DNA of 64,000 nt from JAJEEA01 sp965243615 (lineage in GTDB: Bacteria; Acidobacteriota; Vicinamibacteria; Vicinamibacterales; UBA8438): contig CBDEVO010000003.1 of assembly GCA_965243615.1 (NCBI GenBank), positions 1,240,001-1,304,000 on the forward strand. The letters run 5' to 3'. Below are positions 1-7,912 of this stretch, one piece after another. Within the stretch, counting starts at the first letter, position 1. Each line of letters starts with the position of its first letter. The notes below the pieces were generated by a model. That model made no database searches. It was not told the DNA's origin and saw only the letters and a list, made by a program, of their open reading frames with translations. The position numbers were made by a program, and so were the translations under genes.

Positions 1-222
1 GAAGCAGCCGCCCCAGTTGCCGTAGAACACGAGCAGCGCCCGCGTGATCTCGACGCGCGCCGGCGACGGCAGCACCGCCGCCGCCAGCAGCGGATCGAGC
101 CGCGACCGTATCGCCTCACGCGCCCAGTCCCGCCAGCCCACCTGCCTCACCTCCTCGGCGACCGAGCGCACCGACGCGCCGTCGCCCGCCGCCGCGCGCA
201 CCAGGACCTCAAGCGCCAGCAT
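1..222 (-). CDS. Hypothetical protein, partial (runs off left edge)
   Basis: An ATG at 222-220 overlaps by 14 bases the TGA of the ArdC-like gene upstream, which suggests translational coupling in the leftward operon. Only the first 74 residues are visible. They begin MLALEVLVRAAAGDG and look like a mainly helical soluble protein (repeated Val/Ala/Arg/Glu pattern, then a stretch LVFYGNWGG at the edge). I recognise no family. Opposite-strand reading frames here are GC-driven shadows. Confidence 0.45.
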   Translation of the reverse strand, partial: MLALEVLVRAAAGDGASVRSVAEEVRQVGWRDWAREAIRSRLDPLLAAAVLPSPARVEITRALLVFYGNWGGCF

Positions 223-1444
223 CGCCCGCCGCCACGCCGCCGCCACCGCGGCGGCCAGCAACGCCGTCCACGAGCCACGTCGCCAAGTTCCCCGCCTCCG
301 TCACCACCGACGCCCACCCTTCGCGCTCCGTCAGCGCCCGCAGACCGACGTCGACCTCCACGTCGCGGGCCGACTCGTACCGGACGTTGCACAGCTCCGA
401 CAGCCGCTTCGCCGCGAACGCCGCCACCACCCGGGCGCGCACCGCCCACGCCGGGCTCGAGAAGTCCACCGGGCGCGCCAGGACGCCGCCCAGCCCCAGC
501 TCCCGCAAGAGGCCCACGACGTCGCGACGCCGCGCCATCTCCGCCCATGCCGGCCGGCCCGAAACCAGCGCCGCCTCGATGAGCGCCCCCGACGCCGTCC
601 GCTCCCCGGAGCCGGGAACCTCCACCGGGATCAGCGTCCGCGTCACCGGCTCCCACAAGACGCGGTCCCCGGGCTCGCGCACCACCGTCAGCCCGCAGGC
701 CTCCGACAGGCGGCCGACCGCGGCCCAGTAGCAGCCCGCGAGCCCCGCGCGGACCCTGACCGCCGAACGCACGCCGCCGAGACTCGCCGCCTTCCGCACG
801 AGCGCCCACGACGCCGCCTCGACCGTCACCGGATACGAGCCGGCGAGTTCGGCCATGAACTTCCGCAGCCACGCCGAGAACCCGACCTCGGCCGGACTCC
901 ACACCGCGGCGACCCGCGAGCACCGGAGCCGCTCCGCCCCGCGAACGTCGGCGGCCACCTCCCGGGACCAGCCGGGCCGGCTGCCGGCCCGGAGACCCGC
1001 CGCCTGGACCAGCTTGTCCGCCATCGGCGTCGCCTCGCTGCCGTCCGCCATGCGGCCCGCTGGCAACGCCTCCACGCCCGTCTCCTCGCAGTGGAACACC
1101 GGGATGGCCTCCCTCTCTCCGGCCTCGAACCACCAGCGCGGCGCCGGCAGCCACACCGGCTCCAGACACCCCGCGCGCCGACCCGGCCCCGCCTGCAGCA
1201 AGAACTGGGGAGCCCGCCAGCTGCGGTCCGCCATCGCCTGCCGCAGGATCACCTCGTGAATCAGCGAGACCACGTTCCGCCGCCGCTCCCCGTCCCGGAA
1301 CCGGAACCGGCAAGGACCCTCGTCATCGCTCGACACCTGGTGCCAGGCCCGGCCCACCGCCGCGTCCGACAGCAGCCGCGTCCCCGCCGCCTCGAGGACG
1401 AGGCCGCTCGTCGCTTGCTCCGCGCCCGAACACGTGCGCGCCAT
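209..1444 (-). CDS. Divergent ArdC-like protein, second paralogue
   Basis: About 411 residues, started at the ATG at 1444 (GGGGTG upstream). An in-frame ATG at 1492 would add 16 residues. The C-terminal part, AAKRLSELCNVRY and then an acidic linker and GNLATWLVDG, mirrors the C-terminus of the neighbouring 501-residue protein (AAKRLAEQIGVRY ... KNYLLDVND). This resembles the end of ArdC/polyvalent-protein domains, where a segment of this kind usually follows the metallopeptidase region. The N-terminal part (NVVSLIHEVILRQAMADRSW, then a Trp-rich stretch) is compatible with the ssDNA-binding ArdC N domain but strongly diverged. I see no HExxH motif. Role inferred: protection of incoming DNA or ssDNA binding during transfer. 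Confident as a gene, only moderately as ArdC-like. Confidence 0.6.
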   Translation of the reverse strand: MARTCSGAEQATSGLVLEAAGTRLLSDAAVGRAWHQVSSDDEGPCRFRFRDGERRRNVVSLIHEVILRQAMADRSWRAPQFLLQAGPGRRAGCLEPVWLPAPRWWFEAGEREAIPVFHCEETGVEALPAGRMADGSEATPMADKLVQAAGLRAGSRPGWSREVAADVRGAERLRCSRVAAVWSPAEVGFSAWLRKFMAELAGSYPVTVEAASWALVRKAASLGGVRSAVRVRAGLAGCYWAAVGRLSEACGLTVVREPGDRVLWEPVTRTLIPVEVPGSGERTASGALIEAALVSGRPAWAEMARRRDVVGLLRELGLGGVLARPVDFSSPAWAVRARVVAAFAAKRLSELCNVRYESARDVEVDVGLRALTEREGWASVVTEAGNLATWLVDGVAGRRGGGGVAAGDAGA

Positions 1445-1629
1445 CGTCACCCCGCGCCGTCCACCCGGGCCGAGCCCGCACCCCACGTCCACAGCAAACC
1501 CATCACCGGGACCAGCACCGCCAACGCCACCCGTACCGCGCGTGCCTCATCACCCGAACATCCCCTGGTCGAACGCCGCGGCCGGGGAAGGCCGCTTCCC
1601 CCGGCCGCATCCGCAATGCCCGCCGCCGG

Positions 1630-3135
1630 TCAGCGAGCCCGCGGGGGCGCCTTCTCCTGTACTCGCTCCGACGCCGGCTGCCGGGCCGCCGTCCGCGTCT
1701 GTTCCTCGACGAGCGACTGCCCGGTCGCCGAGTGCGCGATCGACGCCTGACGCGCCGGCGTCCGCGGACGGTCGTTCACGTCCAGCAGGTAGTTCTTCGT
1801 CTGCTCCGCCTGCGTGCACAACGACCGGATCCCGACCTTCTCCGCCACCGCCGCCTGACGGTCGCGGTCCGCCGGCGCCATCTCGCCCGGGTCGTAGCGG
1901 ACCCCGATCTGTTCCGCCAGCCGCTTCGCCGCGATCCCGCCGACCAGATCCGCGCGAGCCTTCTCCTCCGCCGTCCCCAGCGCCGGCTCCGTTCGCAGGT
2001 TCCCGACCCCCACCGCCTTCACCACCGCGTAGCGGTCCCCGCGACGGACTTCGTCGACCGCCTTCGCCATCCCCTTGCCGCCGACCGCCGCCGCCAGGTC
2101 CGACAGCGCCTGCTGCTTCCACGCCGCGTTCCGAGCCGGCCCGCTGAACTCCCCGCGGCCCGCCGCCGTGAACGTCTTCGTCTTCGGGTCGTACGACGCC
2201 CGCGGGCTCCGGCCCTCCAGGTCCAGGGTCACGCCCCGCTCTTTCGCGAGCTTCGTCAGCGCCTCCGTGAACATCGCCGCCGACGCGTCCCCGCGGACCC
2301 GCAGGTAGCCCTGCAGGTCCGTCTGGGCGGCGACGCGCGCCTGGCCCCGGCCCGGCTCACCGCCCTGGTCCCGCGCCGCCTCGCGCCGGCGGAAGTTCGC
2401 CACGCCGCGACGGTTGTTCTCCGAGCGGACCGCCGCCATCTCCACCGCGTCGACCTCGACCTCGCTCCGAAGACGCGGACTCCGCTGCGCCGCCGACGCC
2501 ACCCCCGCCAGCGCCGCCGACGCCCACGCCTCCCGGCTCCCGAACTTGTCCGGTGTCGGGACCACCACCGTCGGCCCCGCCTTGCCGTCCTTGTGGACCA
2601 GACGGTCGTCCTTCCCGTACTGGAGCTTCACCCCGGAGAGCTTCGCCACCCTCTCCACCGCCGTCACGAGCCCCTTCTCGTCCAGCCCGCCCTTCAGCGG
2701 GAAGGCCTTCGTCGGCAGCGTCGTCTGCGTCTCGACGTGCAGGTACGCGTGCGGCGTCCCCGTCGTCTTCACCGTCCCGCCGCCGACCGTCGCGAAGCGC
2801 GAGCCGTTCGGCGCCACCCAGTACTGCTTCTCGAACCGGGTGTCGTCCTTGCGCTCGTGTCCCAGCTCGCGGAGCACCGCCGACTTCACGAACTCCGGCG
2901 AGCCGAGGCCCCGCTCCTGGACCTGCGCGTGCAGGACCGAGGCGTTGTATGCCGAGAACAGGTTCCCGCCGTGCTGCGGGTTCACCGGGTCGAGCACGCG
3001 GGAGCGGTACGGACCGTTTTCCAGCGTCTGCGTCTGGTGGAACGCCTTCCCCTCCCGGATGCCCTGCACGATCTGCTGGTCCACGTCCCGGATCTGCTCG
3101 TTGGGATCGACCCTGCCGCCGCCCTGGAATGCCAT
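1630..3135 (-). CDS. ArdC-like antirestriction/ssDNA-binding protein
   Basis: 501 residues, with a strong AAGGAGA ribosome site 6 bases before the ATG at 3135. Residues 35-130 (GGNLFSAYNASVLHAQVQER, later LGHERKDDTRFEKQYWV) match the layout of the ArdC N-terminal domain: a G-x-N motif, a helix, then a short lysine/arginine-rich turn before beta strands. ArdC proteins bind single-stranded DNA and shield newly transferred DNA from host restriction. The middle is Ala/Lys/Glu rich. The C-terminus (AAKRLAEQIGVRYDPGEM, KNYLLDVND) is shared with the downstream paralogue. No HExxH zinc site is seen, so the metalloprotease part of classical ArdC is absent or unrecognisable. Location beside replication genes of the element fits a transfer or establishment role. 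Confidence 0.65.
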   Translation of the reverse strand: MAFQGGGRVDPNEQIRDVDQQIVQGIREGKAFHQTQTLENGPYRSRVLDPVNPQHGGNLFSAYNASVLHAQVQERGLGSPEFVKSAVLRELGHERKDDTRFEKQYWVAPNGSRFATVGGGTVKTTGTPHAYLHVETQTTLPTKAFPLKGGLDEKGLVTAVERVAKLSGVKLQYGKDDRLVHKDGKAGPTVVVPTPDKFGSREAWASAALAGVASAAQRSPRLRSEVEVDAVEMAAVRSENNRRGVANFRRREAARDQGGEPGRGQARVAAQTDLQGYLRVRGDASAAMFTEALTKLAKERGVTLDLEGRSPRASYDPKTKTFTAAGRGEFSGPARNAAWKQQALSDLAAAVGGKGMAKAVDEVRRGDRYAVVKAVGVGNLRTEPALGTAEEKARADLVGGIAAKRLAEQIGVRYDPGEMAPADRDRQAAVAEKVGIRSLCTQAEQTKNYLLDVNDRPRTPARQASIAHSATGQSLVEEQTRTAARQPASERVQEKAPPRAR

Positions 3136-3314
3136 CTCTGCTCTCCTTCACTCCACGGAATCACCCCTGCGGGGCTGGACGCGAGGCCATGCGGCCCGGC
3201 GCCACACGGACACACACGAAGCCGACCGACACCGCCGCCCTCTCCCGCCGTCCGTGCCGCTCGCTCTCGGAATCGCACCTCCCTTCTCCGCTCCCCGCCC
3301 CGCTCGTTGGCCGG

Positions 3315-4046
3315 TCATCGGGAGAGGCCCTCCGCGTCCCGCCGCGCTTCTCTCCCCTGTGCCCGTTCCGCCGGCGGGCGGTCCCGGCTCCGCCGCGCCA
3401 GCTCCGCCTCCCGAGCCTGGTTGTGTTTGCCGAACCGGGCCACCGCCGAGTACGAGACTGCGTCCCTGGCCCGCTTCTCCGCCACGTCCCGCTTCATCGC
3501 CCCGCTCACGCCCTCAGCGTGGCCGCGCTCGTAGCCGCGTGCTCGCACGTCGTGCATCAAGTCCCACGCCGCATCGAGGCCCCGCTCCACACCCGGGAGG
3601 TCCCGCGCCTGCTGCCGCGCCGTCTTGCCCGCCGCTCCCTCGTCGTAACCCTGCAGGTAGGCGGCCCCGCCCTGCTCGCGCTGAACCTCGCGCAACTGCT
3701 CCCAGAGACGCCGCCCCCGGTCCCCGACCTCCGGCGCGGCCATCGAACCAGTCGACACGCGCGCCAGCCTCCCCTCCATCCGGTCCTCGTAACCGCGCTC
3801 GTACCCGGTCGCGTGCGCACGCTCGAGGACGAACCGCAGCTCGACGCCCGCCGAGGTCCTCTCGCCGGGGAACTCGCCCACCGCCTTCCGCGCCGAGGTC
3901 CACGGCTCCCGCTCCCACCACAGGGCCCCCGCCGAGTGGCCCCGGTCGTAACCCCGCACGCCGGTCGCCCGCAGCACCTCCGCCAGCTCGGCCGACATGC
4001 CCGGTATCCGGTCAGCCTCCTGCTCCTCGTTCTTGTTCTCCGCCAT
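3315..4046 (-). CDS. Hypothetical protein with repeated G-x3-G helical motifs
   Basis: 243 residues from an ATG at 4046 preceded by GAGGGAG; the frame stays open upstream to 4226, but no ribosome site supports a longer form. Four copies of a glycine-spaced motif occur: GYDRGHSAG, GYERGYEDR, GYDEGAAGK and GYERGHAEG. Spacing G-x3-G-x3-G recalls the deca-GX3 helices of Yae1/Lto1 proteins, which pack as helical bundles, but the rest of the sequence does not match that family as far as I can see. No signal peptide or membrane segment; the C-terminus is very rich in Arg and Glu. It lies within the leftward operon between the ArdC-like gene and a small unknown gene. Function unknown. Confidence 0.6.
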   Translation of the reverse strand: MAENKNEEQEADRIPGMSAELAEVLRATGVRGYDRGHSAGALWWEREPWTSARKAVGEFPGERTSAGVELRFVLERAHATGYERGYEDRMEGRLARVSTGSMAAPEVGDRGRRLWEQLREVQREQGGAAYLQGYDEGAAGKTARQQARDLPGVERGLDAAWDLMHDVRARGYERGHAEGVSGAMKRDVAEKRARDAVSYSAVARFGKHNQAREAELARRSRDRPPAERAQGREARRDAEGLSR

Positions 4047-4161
4047 GTCTCCCTCACCCCTCGTTCGGCTGACCCACGCGCTGGCCTGTTGCCGCTCTCC
4101 TCGGGGAATCGCTGCTCCGCGAACCGGGGGTGCTGCTGGTTCACCCTGTCCGTCCGCCAGC

Positions 4162-4560
4162 TCACCCGGCAGCGGCGCCGGCAGCCCCGCCCCCTCGGCC
4201 GCTGCTCCACGTCTCCAGGTCCTCACCGCCGGGCGTCGGCTCGCCCTGAAGGATTCCCGTCTCGCGGAGCATCCGGCCCAGCTCCTCGTCCGTCATGTTC
4301 AGCAGGTCCGTGTCCGAGACCACCCGCTGCATGCCGTCCAGCAGCTCGTGGAACGCTTCGCCCTCCGCGAGGACCGCATCCGCCGCGGCCTCCCCCGTTA
4401 ACGGCACCAGCTCGACGTCGAGCCCCCACGCCCGGACCTCCTCCTCGGTCAGGCTCACGTGGCTCGCGCCCGCCGAGATCGCCGCCTGGTACTCCTCGAG
4501 CGAGCCCGGCCACAGGGTCACAATCGTCTTCCCGCCCCGCGTGATCTCCTGCTTCTCCAT
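4162..4560 (-). CDS. Small acidic hypothetical protein
   Basis: 132 residues starting at the ATG at 4560, with GAGGGAG 8 bases upstream. The start lies 5 bases beyond the stop of the primase gene at 4566, so the two are probably co-translated. The protein is acidic in its middle (LTEEEVRAWGLDVELV, MTDEELGRMLRETG) and ends in a Gly/Ala tail. No recognisable family, signal peptide or membrane helix. Tight linkage to the primase suggests a replication accessory or a partner protein, but that is inference only. Confidence 0.6.
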   Translation of the reverse strand: MEKQEITRGGKTIVTLWPGSLEEYQAAISAGASHVSLTEEEVRAWGLDVELVPLTGEAAADAVLAEGEAFHELLDGMQRVVSDTDLLNMTDEELGRMLRETGILQGEPTPGGEDLETWSSGRGGGAAGAAAG

Positions 4561-4565
4561 CGCTT

Positions 4566-5522
4566 TCACTCCCTCTCGCGCACCTGCCACCCGACCCCGG
4601 GCGGCTGCACGCCCACCGAACGGCAGGCACGCACCACCGTCCGCTCCGCGTACTCCCGAGGCCGCGGCTTGTCTCCCCGGTGCCGCGCCAGCTCCTCGAT
4701 CAACTGACCCGGCGGCACGCCCTCCCGGAGGTAGCCCACCACCGCATGCCAGTCCTCCTCCGAACGGCTCACCCGCTGCTCGGCCCCGCGCCGACCCGTC
4801 CGGTCGCGAGCGTCCACCTCGCACGCTTCGCCGACCGCCTCTTCGGCTCGCCCGACTCCCGACGCCGTCCTCGGATCCTCCGGCCGCGGACCACGCAGCG
4901 AAACGAACGAGCTCGGCTCCCAGTGCTGCCGGCCCCGCCCATCGGGATCGAACCGGCTCCGTGGGACCATCGCCGCCCTCACGCCGCCGCGGCCCGGCTT
5001 GCAGTTCCGGAAGCCCGGCAGCCTGAACACACGCTTCACGTCGATTACCGCCCGGCAGCCTTCGTACTGCTCGGCCAGACGGCTGTTCACTTCCTCCGCC
5101 CCCGCTCTCGACCAGCTCGACGGCTCCAGGTGCCACAGCACCTGCCACCGGGCCGGAGACGTGCGCACCACCACCGCCGGATACGGCAGCTCCCCGGCGC
5201 GGCAGTCCGCCATCAGCGCCCTCACCGACTCGTCCCCATCGGCGTCCAGGTCGAGCTGGAGGCGTCTCACCTCGGACACGCTCCGGTCGCGCGAACGCGG
5301 GTCCACGGGGTTGACCGACGCGTAGATGTCCGAGCCGCGCTCGTTGCGTCGTGTCAGCTCGGCGAGGAAGCGACCTGACCAGACCTCGTCCACCCGCACG
5401 GCCCGCTGCCACGCTCGGCTCCCAGCCTCAGCCCCGCTGCGATTCACGGCCAGCACCGCCACCGATTCCTCCGGCGTGTAGAGCTCGTTCAGCCAAGCGG
5501 TTGCGGGGTGCTCACTCGCCAT
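4566..5522 (-). CDS. RepB-type DNA primase (archaeo-eukaryotic primase superfamily)
   Basis: 318 residues. Residues 88-93 carry the metal-binding D-L-D motif of AEP primases (LQLDLD). Residues 121-127 (TSPARWQ) match the TSP-x-R/N-Q segment of the RepB_primase family, and residues 161-175 contain the third acidic residue followed by RVFRLPGFRNCK, the family's typical RLPG-x-x-N-x-K signature. Such proteins make primers at the origin of plasmids and phages. The gene reads away from the iteron region just upstream of its start, and the origin-proximal position fits. The C-terminal 100 residues are a charged region that may bind DNA or a helicase; no helicase domain is fused. Confidence 0.85.
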   Translation of the reverse strand: MASEHPATAWLNELYTPEESVAVLAVNRSGAEAGSRAWQRAVRVDEVWSGRFLAELTRRNERGSDIYASVNPVDPRSRDRSVSEVRRLQLDLDADGDESVRALMADCRAGELPYPAVVVRTSPARWQVLWHLEPSSWSRAGAEEVNSRLAEQYEGCRAVIDVKRVFRLPGFRNCKPGRGGVRAAMVPRSRFDPDGRGRQHWEPSSFVSLRGPRPEDPRTASGVGRAEEAVGEACEVDARDRTGRRGAEQRVSRSEEDWHAVVGYLREGVPPGQLIEELARHRGDKPRPREYAERTVVRACRSVGVQPPGVGWQVRERE

Positions 5523-5594
5523 CGGCGTTTCGACGGTCGTCAGGCTCTCGTGCTAGTCAGGTTCGAGGAAATCCACGTTCGCGGAGCGAAACAG

Positions 5595-5655
5595 CTACTT
5601 GTACGTGAACCTACCTGTTCGTGAACTACCTGCACACGTACTACCTGTACGACAG
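5595..5655. repeat. Tandem 15-base repeats, origin family A
   Basis: Four copies of CTACyTG start at 5595, 5611, 5626 and 5641, so the period is 16, 15 and 15 bases. The full unit is close to CTACCTGTTCGTGAA, with later copies drifting at the 3' half. They sit about 75 bases upstream of the primase start. They may be a second RepA binding array or an operator for the primase promoter. Confidence 0.8.
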
Positions 5656-5718
5656 CCATAACCTGAAATAAGATGCTTATAATTCAGTGGCTTGCGCCCA
5701 CTGACCAGGACACGTACC

Positions 5719-5813
5719 TGAGTAGTTCAACCATATGGAAATGAGTAGTTCAACCACATGGGCCGCCCCGTACCTGAGTAGTTCAACCACGAGGCTCCTG
5801 AGTAGTTCAACCA
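5719..5813. repeat. Iterons, origin family B (four copies)
   Basis: Four exact copies of TGAGTAGTTCAACCA lie at 5719-5733, 5742-5756, 5775-5789 and 5799-5813, all in the same orientation. Start-to-start distances are 23, 33 and 24 bases, roughly two to three helical turns. Copies 1 and 3 share a longer flank, GTACC, before the unit. Position 40 bases downstream of the repA stop fits binding by the RepA initiator. Confidence 0.9.
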
Positions 5814-5826
5814 TCCAAAACTCCGG

Positions 5827-5851
5827 TTTTCCACAGTCTTTCTGTGGAAAA
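5827..5851. promoter_or_regulatory. Perfect hairpin with DnaA-box-like arms
   Basis: TTTTCCACAG and CTGTGGAAAA form a perfect 10-base inverted repeat around TCTTT. Each arm contains TTTTCCACA, one base away from the DnaA box TTATCCACA. It lies 1 base from the repA stop, so it could also end repA transcription. Both uses are possible. Confidence 0.55.
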
Positions 5852-5852
5852 C

Positions 5853-6788
5853 TCATGGCTCCCCATCCTCCCGCTTGACAGGTCGTCGAGCGACCTGATG
5901 CCGCGACGGCATCAGCAACAGACCTCCACGCAAAAACCTGATCCGGATCTCCGGCCACACGTCGACCACGCGAGCCAGTTGCACGCGCATGCGTCTCGCA
6001 AAGTCCCACGCTGCCGCTCCCGCAAGCCTCTCGGTCTCGGAGAACTGCTTACACAACTGCGCCCAGCTCAGGCGCAGAGGACGCCGCACGCCCTTCATCC
6101 GGAACGTCAGCCAGAGGTACAGGTCGATGGCCAGCGGCGACTTCCGCAGCGCCTTGATCGCGTTCAGGTTGATGGGGAAGGGCCGCTCGATGATCGCCTC
6201 GTACAGGGGTTCGCTCAGCTCAACCGACGCCACGGTCCAGCCACCTGCCGTGCGCCCTCGGCGACTCGTCCACAGGCGCACCCGCTTCGAGACCGGCCAG
6301 ATCTCGACGTTGCGCTCCCACCTGTCCTCGCCCGCCCACTTGTCGACGTCCATGTAGAACGCCGCCGAGAACAGGCGCTCGACGTGTGTCTTGATGTGTC
6401 GATGTCGCTGGCCACCCGTCCGGACCGGATAGCCGAGCTCAGTGAAGAACTGCTCGAACGACGATCCCAGCTCGACAACCCTGGACCGTTTCCGCACCAC
6501 GTTCGTGCAGAGCCAAGCCAGCGCCAGCCGCGGAATCGACCCCCAGGGCAGCCCCTGGTCGCCCAGCGCCACCACCACGAGCCGATACGGCCCGTTTACG
6601 CGCTTGTACCGGCGAAGGTCGCCCGGATCCCGACGTGGCAACGCGCACAGCGCCAGCACACGCGCCGCGAAGCCGATGTCGAGGGGAAAGACACTCTCCC
6701 GTTGGTGCTGTTCGAGGTGTCCAGCACGGCCTGCAGCCGAAGCCGGTAGAGCAGCAGCGGCACCTGCGCGAACGCCATCGACCGCCAC
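5853..6788 (-). CDS. repA: Plasmid replication initiator RepA (RepA_C family)
   Basis: The region from about 6700 to 5853 encodes a clear RepA_C type initiator. Diagnostic segments, in order, are LALCALPRRDPG, KRVNGPYRLVV, GLPWGSIPRLALAWL, ELGSSFEQFFTELG, THVERLFSAAFY and INLNAIKALRKSPLAIDLYL, followed by LTFRM. RepA binds iterons and opens the origin; the four iterons lie just beyond its stop. The start is uncertain: the nearest standard in-frame start is the GTG at 6788 with no good ribosome site, and the region before about 6700 overlaps the remains of a DnaC-like gene in another frame. The N-terminus may therefore be truncated or fused. The frame happens to stay open up to 7496, but the upstream part is not RepA-like. 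Confidence 0.8.
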   Translation of the reverse strand: MAVDGVRAGAAAALPASAAGRAGHLEQHQRESVFPLDIGFAARVLALCALPRRDPGDLRRYKRVNGPYRLVVVALGDQGLPWGSIPRLALAWLCTNVVRKRSRVVELGSSFEQFFTELGYPVRTGGQRHRHIKTHVERLFSAAFYMDVDKWAGEDRWERNVEIWPVSKRVRLWTSRRGRTAGGWTVASVELSEPLYEAIIERPFPINLNAIKALRKSPLAIDLYLWLTFRMKGVRRPLRLSWAQLCKQFSETERLAGAAAWDFARRMRVQLARVVDVWPEIRIRFLRGGLLLMPSRHQVARRPVKREDGEP

Positions 6789-7343
6789 GACTCGTTCAGC
6801 ACCGGGCACGCCAGCCGCGTCTTGCCCGCGCCCACCCGGCCGCACAGCAGGTCCGAGCTGTCCTCGCCGCCGCGCAGGAACATTTGCGCCGCCGCTGGCG
6901 CGTGCCGGTTCTCCGCCGTCTGCCGCCAGGTCGACCATCGCGCCTCCCGGAACTCCCGCGGCACCGCAACGTGCGCCGCCGTCCATGTCAACGACCCATC
7001 GAAACCGACGGATTCTCGACACGCCATCGACCACAACATGTAGGGGGTCAGGGTTGGGCATCGTCCGATAGCTGCCGGTCTGGACAAGCGTGCGCGGAGT
7101 CGGCGTCAAGGCCGAGAGCCCCGCGAAGCGGGGACGGAGCGCAGCGACGTGCCTTGACGGCGGCGAGCACACGCCGAGAATGTCGGTCGGACGATGCCCC
7201 GGCCACCACAACATCTTGTGGTCGGCGTCAGGCTCGAATTGATCTTCGCGGTCGCGAACATCCATCACCCGCACCGCCGCGGCCCGTGACCCCGTCCACC
7301 TCGACCGGCTCCCAGCCCGGCGTCCCCCGCGCACCGCCCCCAT
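6596..7343 (-). pseudogene. DnaC-like helicase loader, broken by insertion and truncated
   Basis: One frame encodes a P-loop (LLCGRVGAGKTRLACPVLNE) followed by AFAQVPLLLYRLR, the usual start of a DnaC/IstB-type AAA+ helicase loader. Upstream the frame breaks exactly at a 165-base insertion (7040-7204) flanked by 10-base direct repeats. Removing the insertion plus one repeat joins DADHKMLW to SMACRESVGF in one continuous frame, which starts at an ATG at 7343 (or an internal ATG at about 7266). Downstream of residue LDTSNSTN no Walker B or sensor motif appears and the RepA sequence begins in another frame, so the C-terminal half seems to be deleted. Probably non-functional. Confidence 0.65.
7040..7204. 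mobile_element. MITE-like 165-base insertion with 10-base target duplication
   Basis: The segment is flanked by ACCACAACAT at 7030-7039 and 7205-7214. Inside are nested inverted repeats: GGGCATCGTCCGA (7056-7068) with TCGGACGATGCCC (7187-7199), GTCAAGGC (7105-7112) with GCCTTGAC (7151-7158), and a central CCCCGC-GAA-GCGGGG hairpin (7119-7133). It encodes nothing. Removal restores the reading frame of the interrupted gene. The long repeats are not at the exact tips, so the type is uncertain (MITE, REP-like or structured RNA element). Confidence 0.6.
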
Positions 7344-7353
7344 CCCGCCGTCA

Positions 7354-7912
7354 TTACCGCGCCCGCTTGATGGCCGCCTTGTACGCCGCACGAGGGTCCG
7401 CCGCCCGCGCCTCGCCGCCGCGTGAGTCGGCCCCGAGCCGCTCGGCCAGCGCCGGGGCCATCGACAGCAACATCGACACCGTCCTCGTCCGGCCATCCAG
7501 GAACCGGTCGCCCGCGGTCGCCAAGAACTGCTCCGCCAGCCGCTCCCGCTCGGCCGCGGCGGTACTCCAGGTCCGACAGGCTCGCCACCTTCGCGGGGTG
7601 GCCGAGTCGGGCGTGCAGGAGCCGATCAGCGGGCATCGCCCCTGCTCCTCCCGAGCGCTCCGCCCGGCGCTTCGCCGTCCGAACCAACGCCGTGTCCGTG
7701 CCAACCATCAGCACGCCGGCTCCGGTTCGCACACCGCGCATCGAGCCCACTCCGACCACGCGCACCTCGACGCTGCAGCGACTCCGTAACTCCGCCGCCA
7801 CGTCTGGTCGGCACCCGTCACAGACCATCACCGGACCGCCCGCACCCGCGTCCACTTCACGCCACGGCGCAGCAGCCAGCGCCTGTCCGTCGCCTTCGAA
7901 CGGCCGGCTCAT
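7354..7912 (-). pseudogene. Unknown element gene with a frameshift near 7560
   Basis: The ATG at 7912-7910 overlaps the stop of the Cro/Xis-like gene by 4 bases (ATGA), so the start is well supported. The first frame reads MSRPFEGDGQALAAAP, then MVCDGCRPDVAAEL and ASLSDLEYR. It then loses protein character, and a second frame takes over with AAERERLAEQFLA and continues through DGRTRTVSMLLSMAPALAER to a stop at 7354. The joined gene of 559 bases has one base too many. Either a real +1 frameshift, a sequencing error, or two overlapping genes. No family recognised. Confidence 0.5.

Larger units (their letters stand above)
5523..5852. other. Origin-like intergenic region between repA and primase
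   Basis: This gene-free stretch holds two arrays of direct repeats (5595-5655 and 5719-5813), an AT-rich interval around 5659-5691 and a perfect inverted repeat at 5827-5851 whose arms resemble DnaA boxes. RepA reads toward it and the primase reads away from it. This layout is what is expected of an iteron-controlled replication origin. No coding sequence is supported here. Confidence 0.75.

Noticed and set aside
1447..1535. Short minus-strand frame with a membrane-like stretch (VRVALAVLVPVMGLLWTWG)
   Set aside because: It ends next to the ArdC-like start and looks hydrophobic, but no start codon with a ribosome site was found.
44..1750. Long plus-strand frame opposite the ArdC-like gene
   Set aside because: Arg/Pro/His-rich antisense shadow without start signals; the minus-strand genes have coupled starts and shared C-terminal blocks.
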